Of a stretch of 15,589 nucleotides of DNA, positions 6,072-13,173 are shown in pieces. Below the pieces are notes generated by a model. It made no database searches and was not told where the DNA came from. It was given only the letters and a program-made list of their open reading frames with translations. Position 1 is the stretch's first letter. Every line of letters begins with the position of its first letter. This stretch comes from Chthonomonas sp. UBA2387 (GTDB taxonomy: Bacteria; Armatimonadota; Fimbriimonadia; Fimbriimonadales; Fimbriimonadaceae): contig DDSP01000028.1 in assembly GCA_002343445.1 (NCBI GenBank), positions 1-15,589 on the forward strand, given 5' to 3'. Made by a program: the position numbers and the translations under genes.

Positions 6072-6907
6072 GGAGTGGTTGGGGCCTCCTGGACTGTGGG
6101 CAAAGCGAGGACGATTGGCAGGGATCGCGCCGGATGTTGCTCGGTTTCGGCAAGTCCACCATCGGCGATGGCGACTCTTGCAGTCACGGCCTTCGCACCC
6201 TGAAACTTGTCGAGCGGCAGTCGCATCTGGACTCGCCAGCGATCTCCTTTCCAGCGTCCGCCTCCATCAAGAGGCTCGAAGACGCCGGTGTCATAGACCG
6301 ATTCGGCACGCTGAATGGTCCACCGGCAAGCCGATGTTTCCTCGCCGATCGCGTTGGTGTTCCTGAAGTATCGCGCACCGTACGCTCCATCGCCACTAAG
6401 TTCGTAGTAGTCCGCGACGGGTGTCCCAAACTCCTCTCGGGCTTTGGCAATCGGTTTTCGATCCACGTCGAATTGCCACTTCGAGCGCCACTCAACGGTA
6501 CCGATCCTCGCCGTTCCAAGCGACAGTTGGAGCGACAGACTGTCGCGAAGCAGCTTCGTCTCCTGAACCACGGCCTCGTTGCCGAACACAGCTGAGGAGT
6601 AGTAGGCACCTTCGAAGCTTAGGTCTTCGCTGGGATCAGGCCACTCGAACATCAGTACCAATTGGTCCGAATCGACTGCTGCTCGAACGTCGACCGCTCT
6701 GGGTAGTCCTGTTGCAGACCCAGAGATGGCGATTCGTGTCGGCGCGACCTTATCCCACTGCTCCGACCAAGGGCCCTGTGGCGCGGTTGCCACGGGGGCG
6801 ACAAGCGGTCGGTCGGCCATTGCGCTGGGTGCCTCAGGCCGAAAAGCGGCCAGTACTGCGGCAGCGCATACGAGGGCCGTCGCGGTCCAATGGGTTCGTT
6901 CAAGCAT
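6068..6907 (-). CDS. NxrC/EBDH-gamma-like secreted protein (ethylbenzene-dehydrogenase-related heme domain)
   Basis: The 279-residue protein has a Sec-type N-terminal signal (hydrophobic ALVCAAAVLAAF at 11-22, then PSAMA). The rest resembles the EB_dh domain of gamma subunits of ethylbenzene dehydrogenase, dimethylsulfide dehydrogenase, chlorate reductase and NxrC. The resemblance is seen in a strand DQLVLMFEWPDPSED (81-95), DSLSLQLSLG (122-131), a Trp-rich turn VEWRSKWQFD (138-147) and a late RWRVQMRLPL (233-242). In characterised relatives this domain binds heme b through Met and Lys and passes electrons from the Fe-S subunit. The segment where the Met ligand is normally found is short here and has no Met, so heme binding is uncertain. 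No CxxCH is present. The start overlaps the chaperone's end by 8 nt. Confidence 0.7.
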   Translation of the reverse strand: MLERTHWTATALVCAAAVLAAFRPEAPSAMADRPLVAPVATAPQGPWSEQWDKVAPTRIAISGSATGLPRAVDVRAAVDSDQLVLMFEWPDPSEDLSFEGAYYSSAVFGNEAVVQETKLLRDSLSLQLSLGTARIGTVEWRSKWQFDVDRKPIAKAREEFGTPVADYYELSGDGAYGARYFRNTNAIGEETSACRWTIQRAESVYDTGVFEPLDGGGRWKGDRWRVQMRLPLDKFQGAKAVTARVAIADGGLAETEQHPARSLPIVLALPTVQEAPTTP

Positions 6908-7637
6908 GGAATACCGTCCTTTGGGGGCGAGCGACTTGGGCGAGGGGGCTCGCCTTTTTAGGGTCGACGTGCTTGGGCGCCTGAGCCTTCGCAGGCATGA
7001 TCGGCACCTTAAGACGTCTCCCTTCGCATATGAGCAGGGCATCAAGCAGGTCTGCGATCGCCACAAACCACGCATCTCTTGTTCGGCGGCGAATCATGGC
7101 GGCGAACGACCGACACCATGCGCCGGGATGATCCCTCAGGAACATGGCTTGCGCGCGGCGCATCGATTCAGCGCCTTCGATCTGGCCATGGGCCAATTCA
7201 GCGGCCTCACGGTAGGCCAAGAACGCCATGAACTCCCATTCGACCGCGATGTGGTCTGGACGCTCGTGCCCAATGTCGAGTCCATAGGTCTGATAGCAAC
7301 CCTGAATATCGGCAAGCTGTTGCGCGGCTTGGAAAATGTGCTTTGAGCGGTAGGCCACCTCACACGGGTTGCAGTCCGCCCGACTGACGTGCCCGACTAC
7401 TGAAACATACCGCAGTTCCATCGCCTCGTTGGACAACGTTTGTCGAACAACGCTCATCCTGCCGACCGCTTCCCGCAATCTCACGGGCAGCGCGTCGTGC
7501 CGGTCGAGCGCCCGAAGACACGCGTCCAGCGCCTCGATCCGCTTAGCATCCGGGTAGCCCAGAGCACACGACACCAGCCGCATGGCGCATGCTCGGAGGG
7601 CAACCCTTCCGGCGGATGCCCAGCGTGGTCTGCTCAT
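6900..7637 (-). CDS. TorD/NarJ-like molybdoenzyme chaperone
   Basis: The 245-residue all-helical, cytoplasmic protein fits the TorD/DmsD/NarJ family. These proteins bind the catalytic subunit's twin-arginine signal or apoprotein, aid cofactor insertion and hold back export until assembly is complete. The diagnostic region is CNPCEVAY (89-96), then KHIFQAAQQLADIQGCYQTYGL (99-120) and ERPDHIAVEWEFMAFL (125-140), the family's conserved E-x-PDH-x3-E-like stretch. It starts with an ATGA overlap on the NxrB-like stop and ends 8 nt inside the next gene. Its place directly after the catalytic and Fe-S subunits supports a dedicated role for that enzyme. The C terminus (about 215-245) is Lys/Ala/Pro-rich and probably disordered. 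Confidence 0.85.
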   Translation of the reverse strand: MSRPRWASAGRVALRACAMRLVSCALGYPDAKRIEALDACLRALDRHDALPVRLREAVGRMSVVRQTLSNEAMELRYVSVVGHVSRADCNPCEVAYRSKHIFQAAQQLADIQGCYQTYGLDIGHERPDHIAVEWEFMAFLAYREAAELAHGQIEGAESMRRAQAMFLRDHPGAWCRSFAAMIRRRTRDAWFVAIADLLDALLICEGRRLKVPIMPAKAQAPKHVDPKKASPLAQVARPQRTVFHA

Positions 7638-8881
7638 ATCGAATTCGACCTCGTTGCGTCGCGCACGAGAAGCGCTTCGTGGACTCGCAAACGTGCGATT
7701 TCCCGGTCCTTCTCATCGTATCCGACCACTTCGTCGTCGAAAATGGCTCGCTTCTCTCCATTGACGACAATGTCTCGAATCTTGGGTCCTTCGATGACTT
7801 CGTACCGGAAGAACATCTTCTCAGCGGACCGGAACAACTGAAGAATCGCCAGCAAGTTGCGGCTGGGGTTAGTGTACCTTTCGATCGCCTGATCCACACC
7901 CGGGCCAAACATTTGACGCAGATATGGACGCGGGACCCAACGAGGTGGAATGTAGTAGATATTGGGCTGGGTGCCGAACTGAGGATAAAGAGGCAAAGCC
8001 ACTTGCTCCACCTTTACGAGTTGGTAGAGAGGGTGTTTCGGATTGTTCTCCCAGTCCCCATTGTCAGCAATATCCACGAGACCCTGCATGCGGATCTTTC
8101 CGATACAGACCGCCATACAACGCGACTCCATGGGGACACCTTCCGAATGCGGATCCTTTCCCTCGACGCGAGGGAAGCATGCGATGCACTTCTCAGACGT
8201 TCGCGTATCTGGCCGGTACATGGCCTTCTTGTAGGGACAAGCCTGGACACACATCCGGTAGCCCCAACAACGCTCCTGATCGATGAGAACGATCCCGTCC
8301 TCCTCCCGCTTGTAGGGTGCTTGACGTGGGCAAGCCGCCACACATGCTGGATACGTGCAGTGGTTACAGATTCGCGCGAGATAGAAGAACCACGATTGGT
8401 GCTCCAAGAGATTGCCACCATCGAATCCGCGCCCCTGTACACCCTTTTCAGCGTTCGGCGTGTCTTCGTAGATGTTGGGCACCTGCCACTCTTCTGGCGT
8501 AGGTTCGTATCCGAGAGCGTATCGTCCCCACGGAGCCAACTCAAAGATCGTCTTTCCGTCGAAGACGCCATACGGGGCTTCCTCGCTAGTCTTGGAACCA
8601 TCCCACTTTTGATCTACATCGGTGGCTTCGTCCATCATTTTCAATGTCTTAACGTCCCAGTTATGCGGATATCCGCCATAAGGTTTCGTCTCAACGTTGT
8701 TCCACCACATGTGCTCCTGGCCCTGATTGAACGTCCAAGTGGACTTGCAGGCCATCGTGCAGGTCTGGCAAGCGATACACCGATTGGTATTGAACACGGC
8801 GACAAGTTGACGCTTGGGATGGGCCTCCTTGTAGCGATACTCCATATCGCGACCGATTTGCCAGTTGTAGACTTTAGGCAT
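7634..8881 (-). CDS. NxrB/NarH-like four-cluster Fe-S subunit
   Basis: The 415-residue protein is the electron-transfer subunit of a nitrite oxidoreductase/nitrate-reductase-type enzyme. Four cysteine groups are visible. They are C35-x2-C38-x2-C41-x3-C45; C172-x2-C175-x4-C180-x3-C184; C205 and C211-x3-C215 with Tyr208 in place of the fourth cysteine; and C232-x2-C235 with C255-x3-C259. The Tyr replacement predicts one [3Fe-4S] cluster beside three [4Fe-4S] clusters, as in the NarH/NxrB/EbdB group, where an aromatic residue sits at that place. There is no signal peptide, so it would be carried out by the Tat-targeted A subunit. ATG 8881 has GGAG ten nt upstream and overlaps the previous gene by 8 nt; an ATG 8 codons earlier is disfavoured because it lies upstream of that GGAG. 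Confidence 0.93.
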   Translation of the reverse strand: MPKVYNWQIGRDMEYRYKEAHPKRQLVAVFNTNRCIACQTCTMACKSTWTFNQGQEHMWWNNVETKPYGGYPHNWDVKTLKMMDEATDVDQKWDGSKTSEEAPYGVFDGKTIFELAPWGRYALGYEPTPEEWQVPNIYEDTPNAEKGVQGRGFDGGNLLEHQSWFFYLARICNHCTYPACVAACPRQAPYKREEDGIVLIDQERCWGYRMCVQACPYKKAMYRPDTRTSEKCIACFPRVEGKDPHSEGVPMESRCMAVCIGKIRMQGLVDIADNGDWENNPKHPLYQLVKVEQVALPLYPQFGTQPNIYYIPPRWVPRPYLRQMFGPGVDQAIERYTNPSRNLLAILQLFRSAEKMFFRYEVIEGPKIRDIVVNGEKRAIFDDEVVGYDEKDREIARLRVHEALLVRDATRSNSI

Positions 8882-9146
8882 TAGAATCTTGCTCCTCTGG
8901 TCCAAAGAACTCCTCGATCAGTCCGAGGACGTATGCCTCTCCCCGCAGTTGGTATACGCCGTGGGGTCCCTGATAAACCGGGCTACGGAACAGTCGCAGA
9001 ATGCGGTTTCGACTGAAACCCATCATGGCGTACTCCTCGACGAAGCAACGAGCCATCTCGCCAGCACCGTCATAGCCCTCGGGCATGGGAAACCCATGCC
9101 CCATAAGCGAGTAGGGATCGTCTTGTTCGAACTGTTTGAGTAACAT
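8874..9146 (-). CDS. Conserved-looking 90-residue protein between the A and B subunit genes
   Basis: The small soluble protein lies between the catalytic and Fe-S subunit genes, with its start in a TGATG overlap on the A-subunit stop and an AAAGGAG site about 11 nt upstream. It has no signal peptide, membrane segment or metal-binding cysteine cluster (one Cys, C34). Its second half, GFSRNRILRLFRSPVY (43-58) and QLRGEAYVLGLIEEFFG (66-82), looks like a compact helical protein. I vaguely recall similar short proteins beside molybdoenzyme genes but cannot name a family. Its position suggests a role in assembly of A with B, or a minor subunit; this is inference. A longer upstream start is rejected because it would read back through the A-subunit gene. 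Confidence 0.75.
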   Translation of the reverse strand: MLLKQFEQDDPYSLMGHGFPMPEGYDGAGEMARCFVEEYAMMGFSRNRILRLFRSPVYQGPHGVYQLRGEAYVLGLIEEFFGPEEQDSNA

Positions 9147-12100
9147 CAGGTGTTGTCTCCTTTGACCGTGGTGGATTCGCCAAGGAGGTACCGTTTCATG
9201 AAGTCGGACTCGCTTCGCGGAGAGAAGCCCTTTTCGCCGAGTGACCAAGCCGTTCCGGGCTTGATGCCACCATCTTCGGCCTTCACAATTCGAACAAGCG
9301 TTTCCTTGGGTACGGTGTTCAGCGCGTGATTGTCCGCTTCGCCGCCGAACATGAAGTGCATTTCGGACTTTGCCTTATGGAAGAGAGTGTCCGTCTGGTG
9401 CATGGGCATCGACCAGTCTCGTGTGAGGCTCTGGTGTGACCCGTAGCGGAAGTTGGATTGGTAACCGGTGTCGGCGGACTGTGCCCTGCCGTCAGGGTTC
9501 GTTTCGTGGGCGAGCACCGATTTCTCCGTGCTCATGAATGCTCCGTGTTTGATCATTACGACATCGTAAGGATATGCAGGATTGTACTTAACACGGAGCA
9601 TTAGTCGGGCGATCTTGTAGAAGGGGTCGTCCGGCTTGTGGCCCCGGTAAGGACGGTCGGCAGGGTTCGCATCGACGTAGACGTAGTCACCGTCTTTGAG
9701 CCCCATGTCCTTTGCGGCTTCAGGGTTGATGTTGACTTGATGCTCGGCAACACCCGGGTTGCGCTTGTCAATGCGCCGGCTGTCGGAGAAGTTGCTGTCC
9801 CACAGCAAGTTCCAATCCGTCACACTCCATTGCGAGTGAACTCGGTGTCGCGTCTTCGGAGTCAGGCAGAAGAACTTGTAACCTGCTGCCCAAAGTGGGT
9901 TGCGGGTTTGCTTGACTTGGCTCCAGGGCATGCGGTTATTGGCGATCGTTCTCAGGTCGGCGTCCTGGATGCCGCTTTGAAGCAACTCTGGAGTCACACC
10001 GTAGTTTTCCGGCCTCACCCATGGGTTCGAGGAAACGATCACGTTAGGCAGGTACGGGGTTGCCTCGGGACCTTCTCGGTGAACGATGAAGTTTTCACCA
10101 CATGCGATGGCCTCGGGAATGTCTGCATACGCGTTGAGTCTACCAGTATCGGTGAAGAACGGTTTGTTCTCGTGGATCTGCTCGTAGAACGGGATGCGCG
10201 GATAGGTGCGGTACATGAGCATTGCCGCGCCCGGTTCACCATACTTTCCGTCCATCAGATCCTTGATGTTCATTCCTTGAGTCGTCAGTGAGCCTTTGAG
10301 AAGCCGATCGATGTAGACTCCAGTGTTGCCTTCGAGCGCGAACTTCCAATAGTTCGGGAAACGCTCGTCGCTCCACTGTTCGCCTAGGGCCTTGGCAACT
10401 CCACCGATGATGGCCGCGTCGTCCTTGGTGTTGAATACGGGCGGGATACCCCCCTTCCAGACCTGCAAAAACGGGTTTTGACAAGACGAGGTGACTTCGA
10501 GAGTCTCGAATTCCAGCCACGAGTTCGCCGCAAACACGATGTCGGCATACTCGCACGATGCCGTCATTTCGATGTCTTGGGCGATGATCATGTCGATCTT
10601 CGGGTTGGTGTTCTTGATCGAGTCATACACCCACTTGGCGTTGTTGAAGAGGTTCACGTTGGTGAAGTAGAGCGCCTTGGTGGGGGTGGGCATATGGGTG
10701 TTGCCTGTGAAGTTGATTTCGCCTTTCGAGGGCGTATCCACAATCAACGGTCGGTCGCCACGATTCCAATAGGCGGGTTCCTCATCCTTGGCGCACTTGT
10801 TTATCATCAGATCCTTAGGATCGGCGTTGGGATCGAGGTTGGCGTGGAACGGATCTTCGGCGATCCAGCCGTAGAAGCCGGGGCCGCACGAGGGATGCGC
10901 TTGGAACACCGCTGCTTTGTAGTTGCCAGACCACGCGTAAACGCCCGCACCTGGCTTGCCCACATTGCCTGTAAGGAGCATTGGGAGATAGATAGCCCGG
11001 TTTGCTTCGGTGGCGTGGAACCAGTGGTTGATTCCTTCGCCCACATGGATGCCGACCGGCCAGTTGTCCGGGTTACCGATATCTCGTGCCAGTCTGAGGA
11101 TGGATTCCTTCGGCGCGCCGCAGATCTCGTGAACGGTATCGAGATCGTAGTCCGTTAAATGAACCTTGTACTGATGGAACAGGGTCCGGACTTCTACCTG
11201 TTTGCCGTCAACGAGCGTCACCGTGCCTCTCCAGTCGAGCGCCGGGTTCAAACCTTGTTGCTCGACCCGGTCGCCGATGTCGTCGCGTGTAATCGGGGCA
11301 AGGCTGTTCGCCTTGGTGTTGAACACGACGAAGTCGCCCAAACGCTCGTACTGGTCCGGTTCCAAGTGCTGCTCCGAGATGCTTGGTCCATCGGGTTGCA
11401 GGCCTGGCTTGTAGTTTGGAAACACGTCGGCGGCGCGTAGGCGTCTCAGGTTGTCCTCTCGGATCAACAGCGGGAAGTCGGTATGCCGGAGCAGAAACGC
11501 TTCGTCGTACTTCTGCTCGTCGATAAGTATCTTGGAGATTCCCAGGAACAACGCGGTATCGGTGGCTCCGGGCCGAACGGGTAGCCAATATGTTGCCTTC
11601 GTGGCCACAGGGCCATATTCAGGCGTGATGGCAACGATGGTTCCTCCGCGCTCGATCAGTTCGATGAAGAAGTGCGACTCCGTCATCTTGTTCTCGACCA
11701 GATTCTTGCCGACCTGAATGTGCAACTTGCTGTTGCGCAGGTCGTTCATGTCGCAGTCTGAAGACTGGAGTCCGTGAACGAACGGGAAGCCTGGTGACTG
11801 GTCGCCGTGCCAGGTGTAGTTGGACCATTTGCGGCCTCCCAAAGCCTCCTTCTCGTCAACGCCTCGAACGTGGTGGTCTAGGAGGGCCATCATATTGCTG
11901 AAGCGGTACAGTCCGTACTTGCCGATGAAGCCAAGCACCCCCATGCCTCCACGGCATTTGATCGTTCTGGTGCCAGCTCGGTGCATGGCCTTCAACATGG
12001 GCTCGGGATATCCCTCCGAGGCGAGTTTGGCGTACCCTTCGTCACCGCTGTAGTGTGCTGCTATGGCGCTGAAGCCAGCGGCCGCCAGACGGAACGCCTC

Positions 12101-12622
12101 TTCCCACTCGAGCTTGATGAAGGTGTCTTTGCCTCGAGACGTGAATCCGTACTTATCGCGAAGTTCGGCGGTCAGGTAAGGGAACCCATCGTCTGCCCAA
12201 TTCTTCCAGCCTCGGCGGACCATCGGGTACTTCAGCCGGTAGGGACCGTAGACGCGCCTGTGGATAGTGTAGCCCTTATTGCACCCTCGCGGATGCCAGT
12301 GAGCCGAAGCAGTATTGCCATCGAGGTCGGCATAACGTGAGACGTCGTAGGCTGGCTCGATGCGCGTTACCACTCCGTTCCGCTCGACCCCGATCATGCG
12401 GCATGCGTGCGTGCAGTTCGGAGAACACACCCAACTAAACCGTCGGTCGTAGGCGTATTGGTCCCGATAGTAATCCTCCCACCCGCGGTGGGGATAGAAC
12501 GCGATCGGGTTCTCGATGCGTTTGTTGGCCCGAAGCCAGGAAAAGGCGAATTCGCCAACCAGACCAGTTCCTGCGGCTGCTCCAGCGGCGATCAAGAAAT
12601 CTCGGCGGGTGACTTTGCTCAT
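9146..12622 (-). CDS. Periplasmic NxrA/NarG-like molybdopterin catalytic subunit (nitrite oxidoreductase/nitrate reductase type)
   Basis: The 1158-residue protein belongs to the type II DMSO reductase family and closely resembles, from memory, the periplasmic NxrA of Nitrospira and anammox bacteria. Shared stretches include YGPYRLKYP, RGGMGVLGFIGKYG, SNYTWHGDQ, VGKNLVENKM and HMPTPTKALYFTNVNLFNNAKW. It would interconvert nitrite and nitrate in the periplasm. The N terminus has a twin-arginine signal (TRRDFL, 5-10, then AAGAAAGTG). FS0 ligands are C66-x3-C70-x3-C74-x39-C114. D294 in DMNDLRNSK aligns with the molybdenum-coordinating Asp222 of E. coli NarG. The start ATG lies in an ATGA overlap with the Rrf2 gene, has GGGGG eight nt upstream, and gives an intact Tat signal; a longer frame reads back through that gene. 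Direction of catalysis (nitrite oxidation or nitrate reduction) and the exact substrate cannot be told. Confidence 0.93.
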   Translation of the reverse strand: MSKVTRRDFLIAAGAAAGTGLVGEFAFSWLRANKRIENPIAFYPHRGWEDYYRDQYAYDRRFSWVCSPNCTHACRMIGVERNGVVTRIEPAYDVSRYADLDGNTASAHWHPRGCNKGYTIHRRVYGPYRLKYPMVRRGWKNWADDGFPYLTAELRDKYGFTSRGKDTFIKLEWEEAFRLAAAGFSAIAAHYSGDEGYAKLASEGYPEPMLKAMHRAGTRTIKCRGGMGVLGFIGKYGLYRFSNMMALLDHHVRGVDEKEALGGRKWSNYTWHGDQSPGFPFVHGLQSSDCDMNDLRNSKLHIQVGKNLVENKMTESHFFIELIERGGTIVAITPEYGPVATKATYWLPVRPGATDTALFLGISKILIDEQKYDEAFLLRHTDFPLLIREDNLRRLRAADVFPNYKPGLQPDGPSISEQHLEPDQYERLGDFVVFNTKANSLAPITRDDIGDRVEQQGLNPALDWRGTVTLVDGKQVEVRTLFHQYKVHLTDYDLDTVHEICGAPKESILRLARDIGNPDNWPVGIHVGEGINHWFHATEANRAIYLPMLLTGNVGKPGAGVYAWSGNYKAAVFQAHPSCGPGFYGWIAEDPFHANLDPNADPKDLMINKCAKDEEPAYWNRGDRPLIVDTPSKGEINFTGNTHMPTPTKALYFTNVNLFNNAKWVYDSIKNTNPKIDMIIAQDIEMTASCEYADIVFAANSWLEFETLEVTSSCQNPFLQVWKGGIPPVFNTKDDAAIIGGVAKALGEQWSDERFPNYWKFALEGNTGVYIDRLLKGSLTTQGMNIKDLMDGKYGEPGAAMLMYRTYPRIPFYEQIHENKPFFTDTGRLNAYADIPEAIACGENFIVHREGPEATPYLPNVIVSSNPWVRPENYGVTPELLQSGIQDADLRTIANNRMPWSQVKQTRNPLWAAGYKFFCLTPKTRHRVHSQWSVTDWNLLWDSNFSDSRRIDKRNPGVAEHQVNINPEAAKDMGLKDGDYVYVDANPADRPYRGHKPDDPFYKIARLMLRVKYNPAYPYDVVMIKHGAFMSTEKSVLAHETNPDGRAQSADTGYQSNFRYGSHQSLTRDWSMPMHQTDTLFHKAKSEMHFMFGGEADNHALNTVPKETLVRIVKAEDGGIKPGTAWSLGEKGFSPRSESDFMKRYLLGESTTVKGDNT

Positions 12623-13053
12623 CGTACAGCCCCCTTTGCGGCCAAGCGGGCGTCGCGCGCGTGGCTCGCCTTGAGGCTCCTTAACGTCGCAGACGTCATA
12701 CAAGAGCGAAACGCCCGCTCGGCGTCCCGCAGCGCTCGGTGCATCGGACACAGCTTGACTCGGTGGCACGGATTGCCGAGCGGACAGCCCTCGGTCATAC
12801 GGATTGTTTCGACAGCGCTGGCGATCTCCCAGAGCGAGCGGTCGAGCGCGACGGGATTGAGGGCATAGCCGCCCGTGCGTCCGGGCTTGGATGCGACAAT
12901 CCCGGCGCGGGTGAGGTCGCGCATCACCTTGGCGAGGTAGTCCGCTGGCACCTGAGTGGCCTCGGCGATTTGCTTCACGGACTGTGCCTCGCCTGGTCGC
13001 TCTGCCAGATGCGCAGCCGCCCGAAGGGCATACTCCATGGTCAACGAGAGCAT
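12619..13053 (-). CDS. Rrf2-family transcriptional regulator with NsrR/IscR-like cysteine motif
   Basis: The 144-residue protein has the Rrf2 start MLSLTMEYALRAAAHLAE, a winged-helix domain (VKQIAEATQVPADYLAKVMRDL, 26-47; then PGRTGGYAL, 57-65), and C90-x5-C96-x5-C102. This is the three-cysteine arrangement that binds a [2Fe-2S] or [4Fe-4S] cluster in IscR and NsrR. Such proteins sense NO, redox or cluster status. It is the first gene of the operon and overlaps the catalytic subunit by ATGA, so it probably controls its own transcription and that of the enzyme. The ATG at 13053 is the family's usual start; an in-frame ATG five codons earlier falls inside the likely -10 box. Cluster type and effector are not readable, but an NO/nitrite link is plausible from its target genes. 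Confidence 0.9.
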   Translation of the reverse strand: MLSLTMEYALRAAAHLAERPGEAQSVKQIAEATQVPADYLAKVMRDLTRAGIVASKPGRTGGYALNPVALDRSLWEIASAVETIRMTEGCPLGNPCHRVKLCPMHRALRDAERAFRSCMTSATLRSLKASHARDARLAAKGAVR

Positions 13054-13059
13054 GCTCGA

Positions 13060-13065
13060 ATGATA
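13060..13065 (-). promoter_or_regulatory. Candidate -10 element (TATCAT) of the rrf2-nxr-like operon
   Basis: TATCAT on the minus strand ends 6 nt before the rrf2 ATG and no Shine-Dalgarno sequence intervenes. The spacing fits a leaderless mRNA. No clear -35 box is seen, which would suit a promoter needing an activator or one occupied by the Rrf2 protein. Confidence 0.45.
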
Positions 13066-13074
13066 CACAAACTC

Positions 13075-13096
13075 GGATAAACATATCCAGATATCC
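13075..13096. promoter_or_regulatory. Candidate Rrf2 operator: inverted and direct repeats of GGATAT
   Basis: GGATA-AACA-TATCC (13075-13088) is a perfect inverted repeat and is followed by another ATATCC (13091-13096). The site lies just upstream of the -10 hexamer, where a bound repressor would block RNA polymerase. Rrf2 proteins bind as dimers to such short palindromes, so this is the best operator candidate for the first gene's product. Confidence 0.45.
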
Positions 13097-13098
13097 GT

Positions 13099-13113
13099 GA
13101 AAATTTTCGCGAA
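13099..13113. other. Adjacent AT-rich palindromes upstream of the operon
   Basis: GAAAATTTTC (13099-13108) and TTCGCGAA (13106-13113) are both perfect palindromes and overlap by 3 bp. They could be a second regulator site for the operon or for the divergent mrp gene. No known consensus was matched with confidence. Confidence 0.35.
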
Positions 13114-13173
13114 GTTTCTGAGCCACCGAGGGCCTTGACTGGCCCGTCAGACCCGGCATGCGACTCAGCTTCT

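Noticed and set aside
7589..8884. A 431-codon plus-strand frame opposite the NxrB-like gene
   Set aside because: The minus strand carries all four Fe-S cysteine groups of NxrB/NarH in frame; the plus frame has no motif.
9146..12622. Calling the catalytic subunit a cytoplasmic NarG
   Set aside because: It has a twin-arginine signal, NxrA-like motifs, an NxrC-like partner and no NarI gene nearby.
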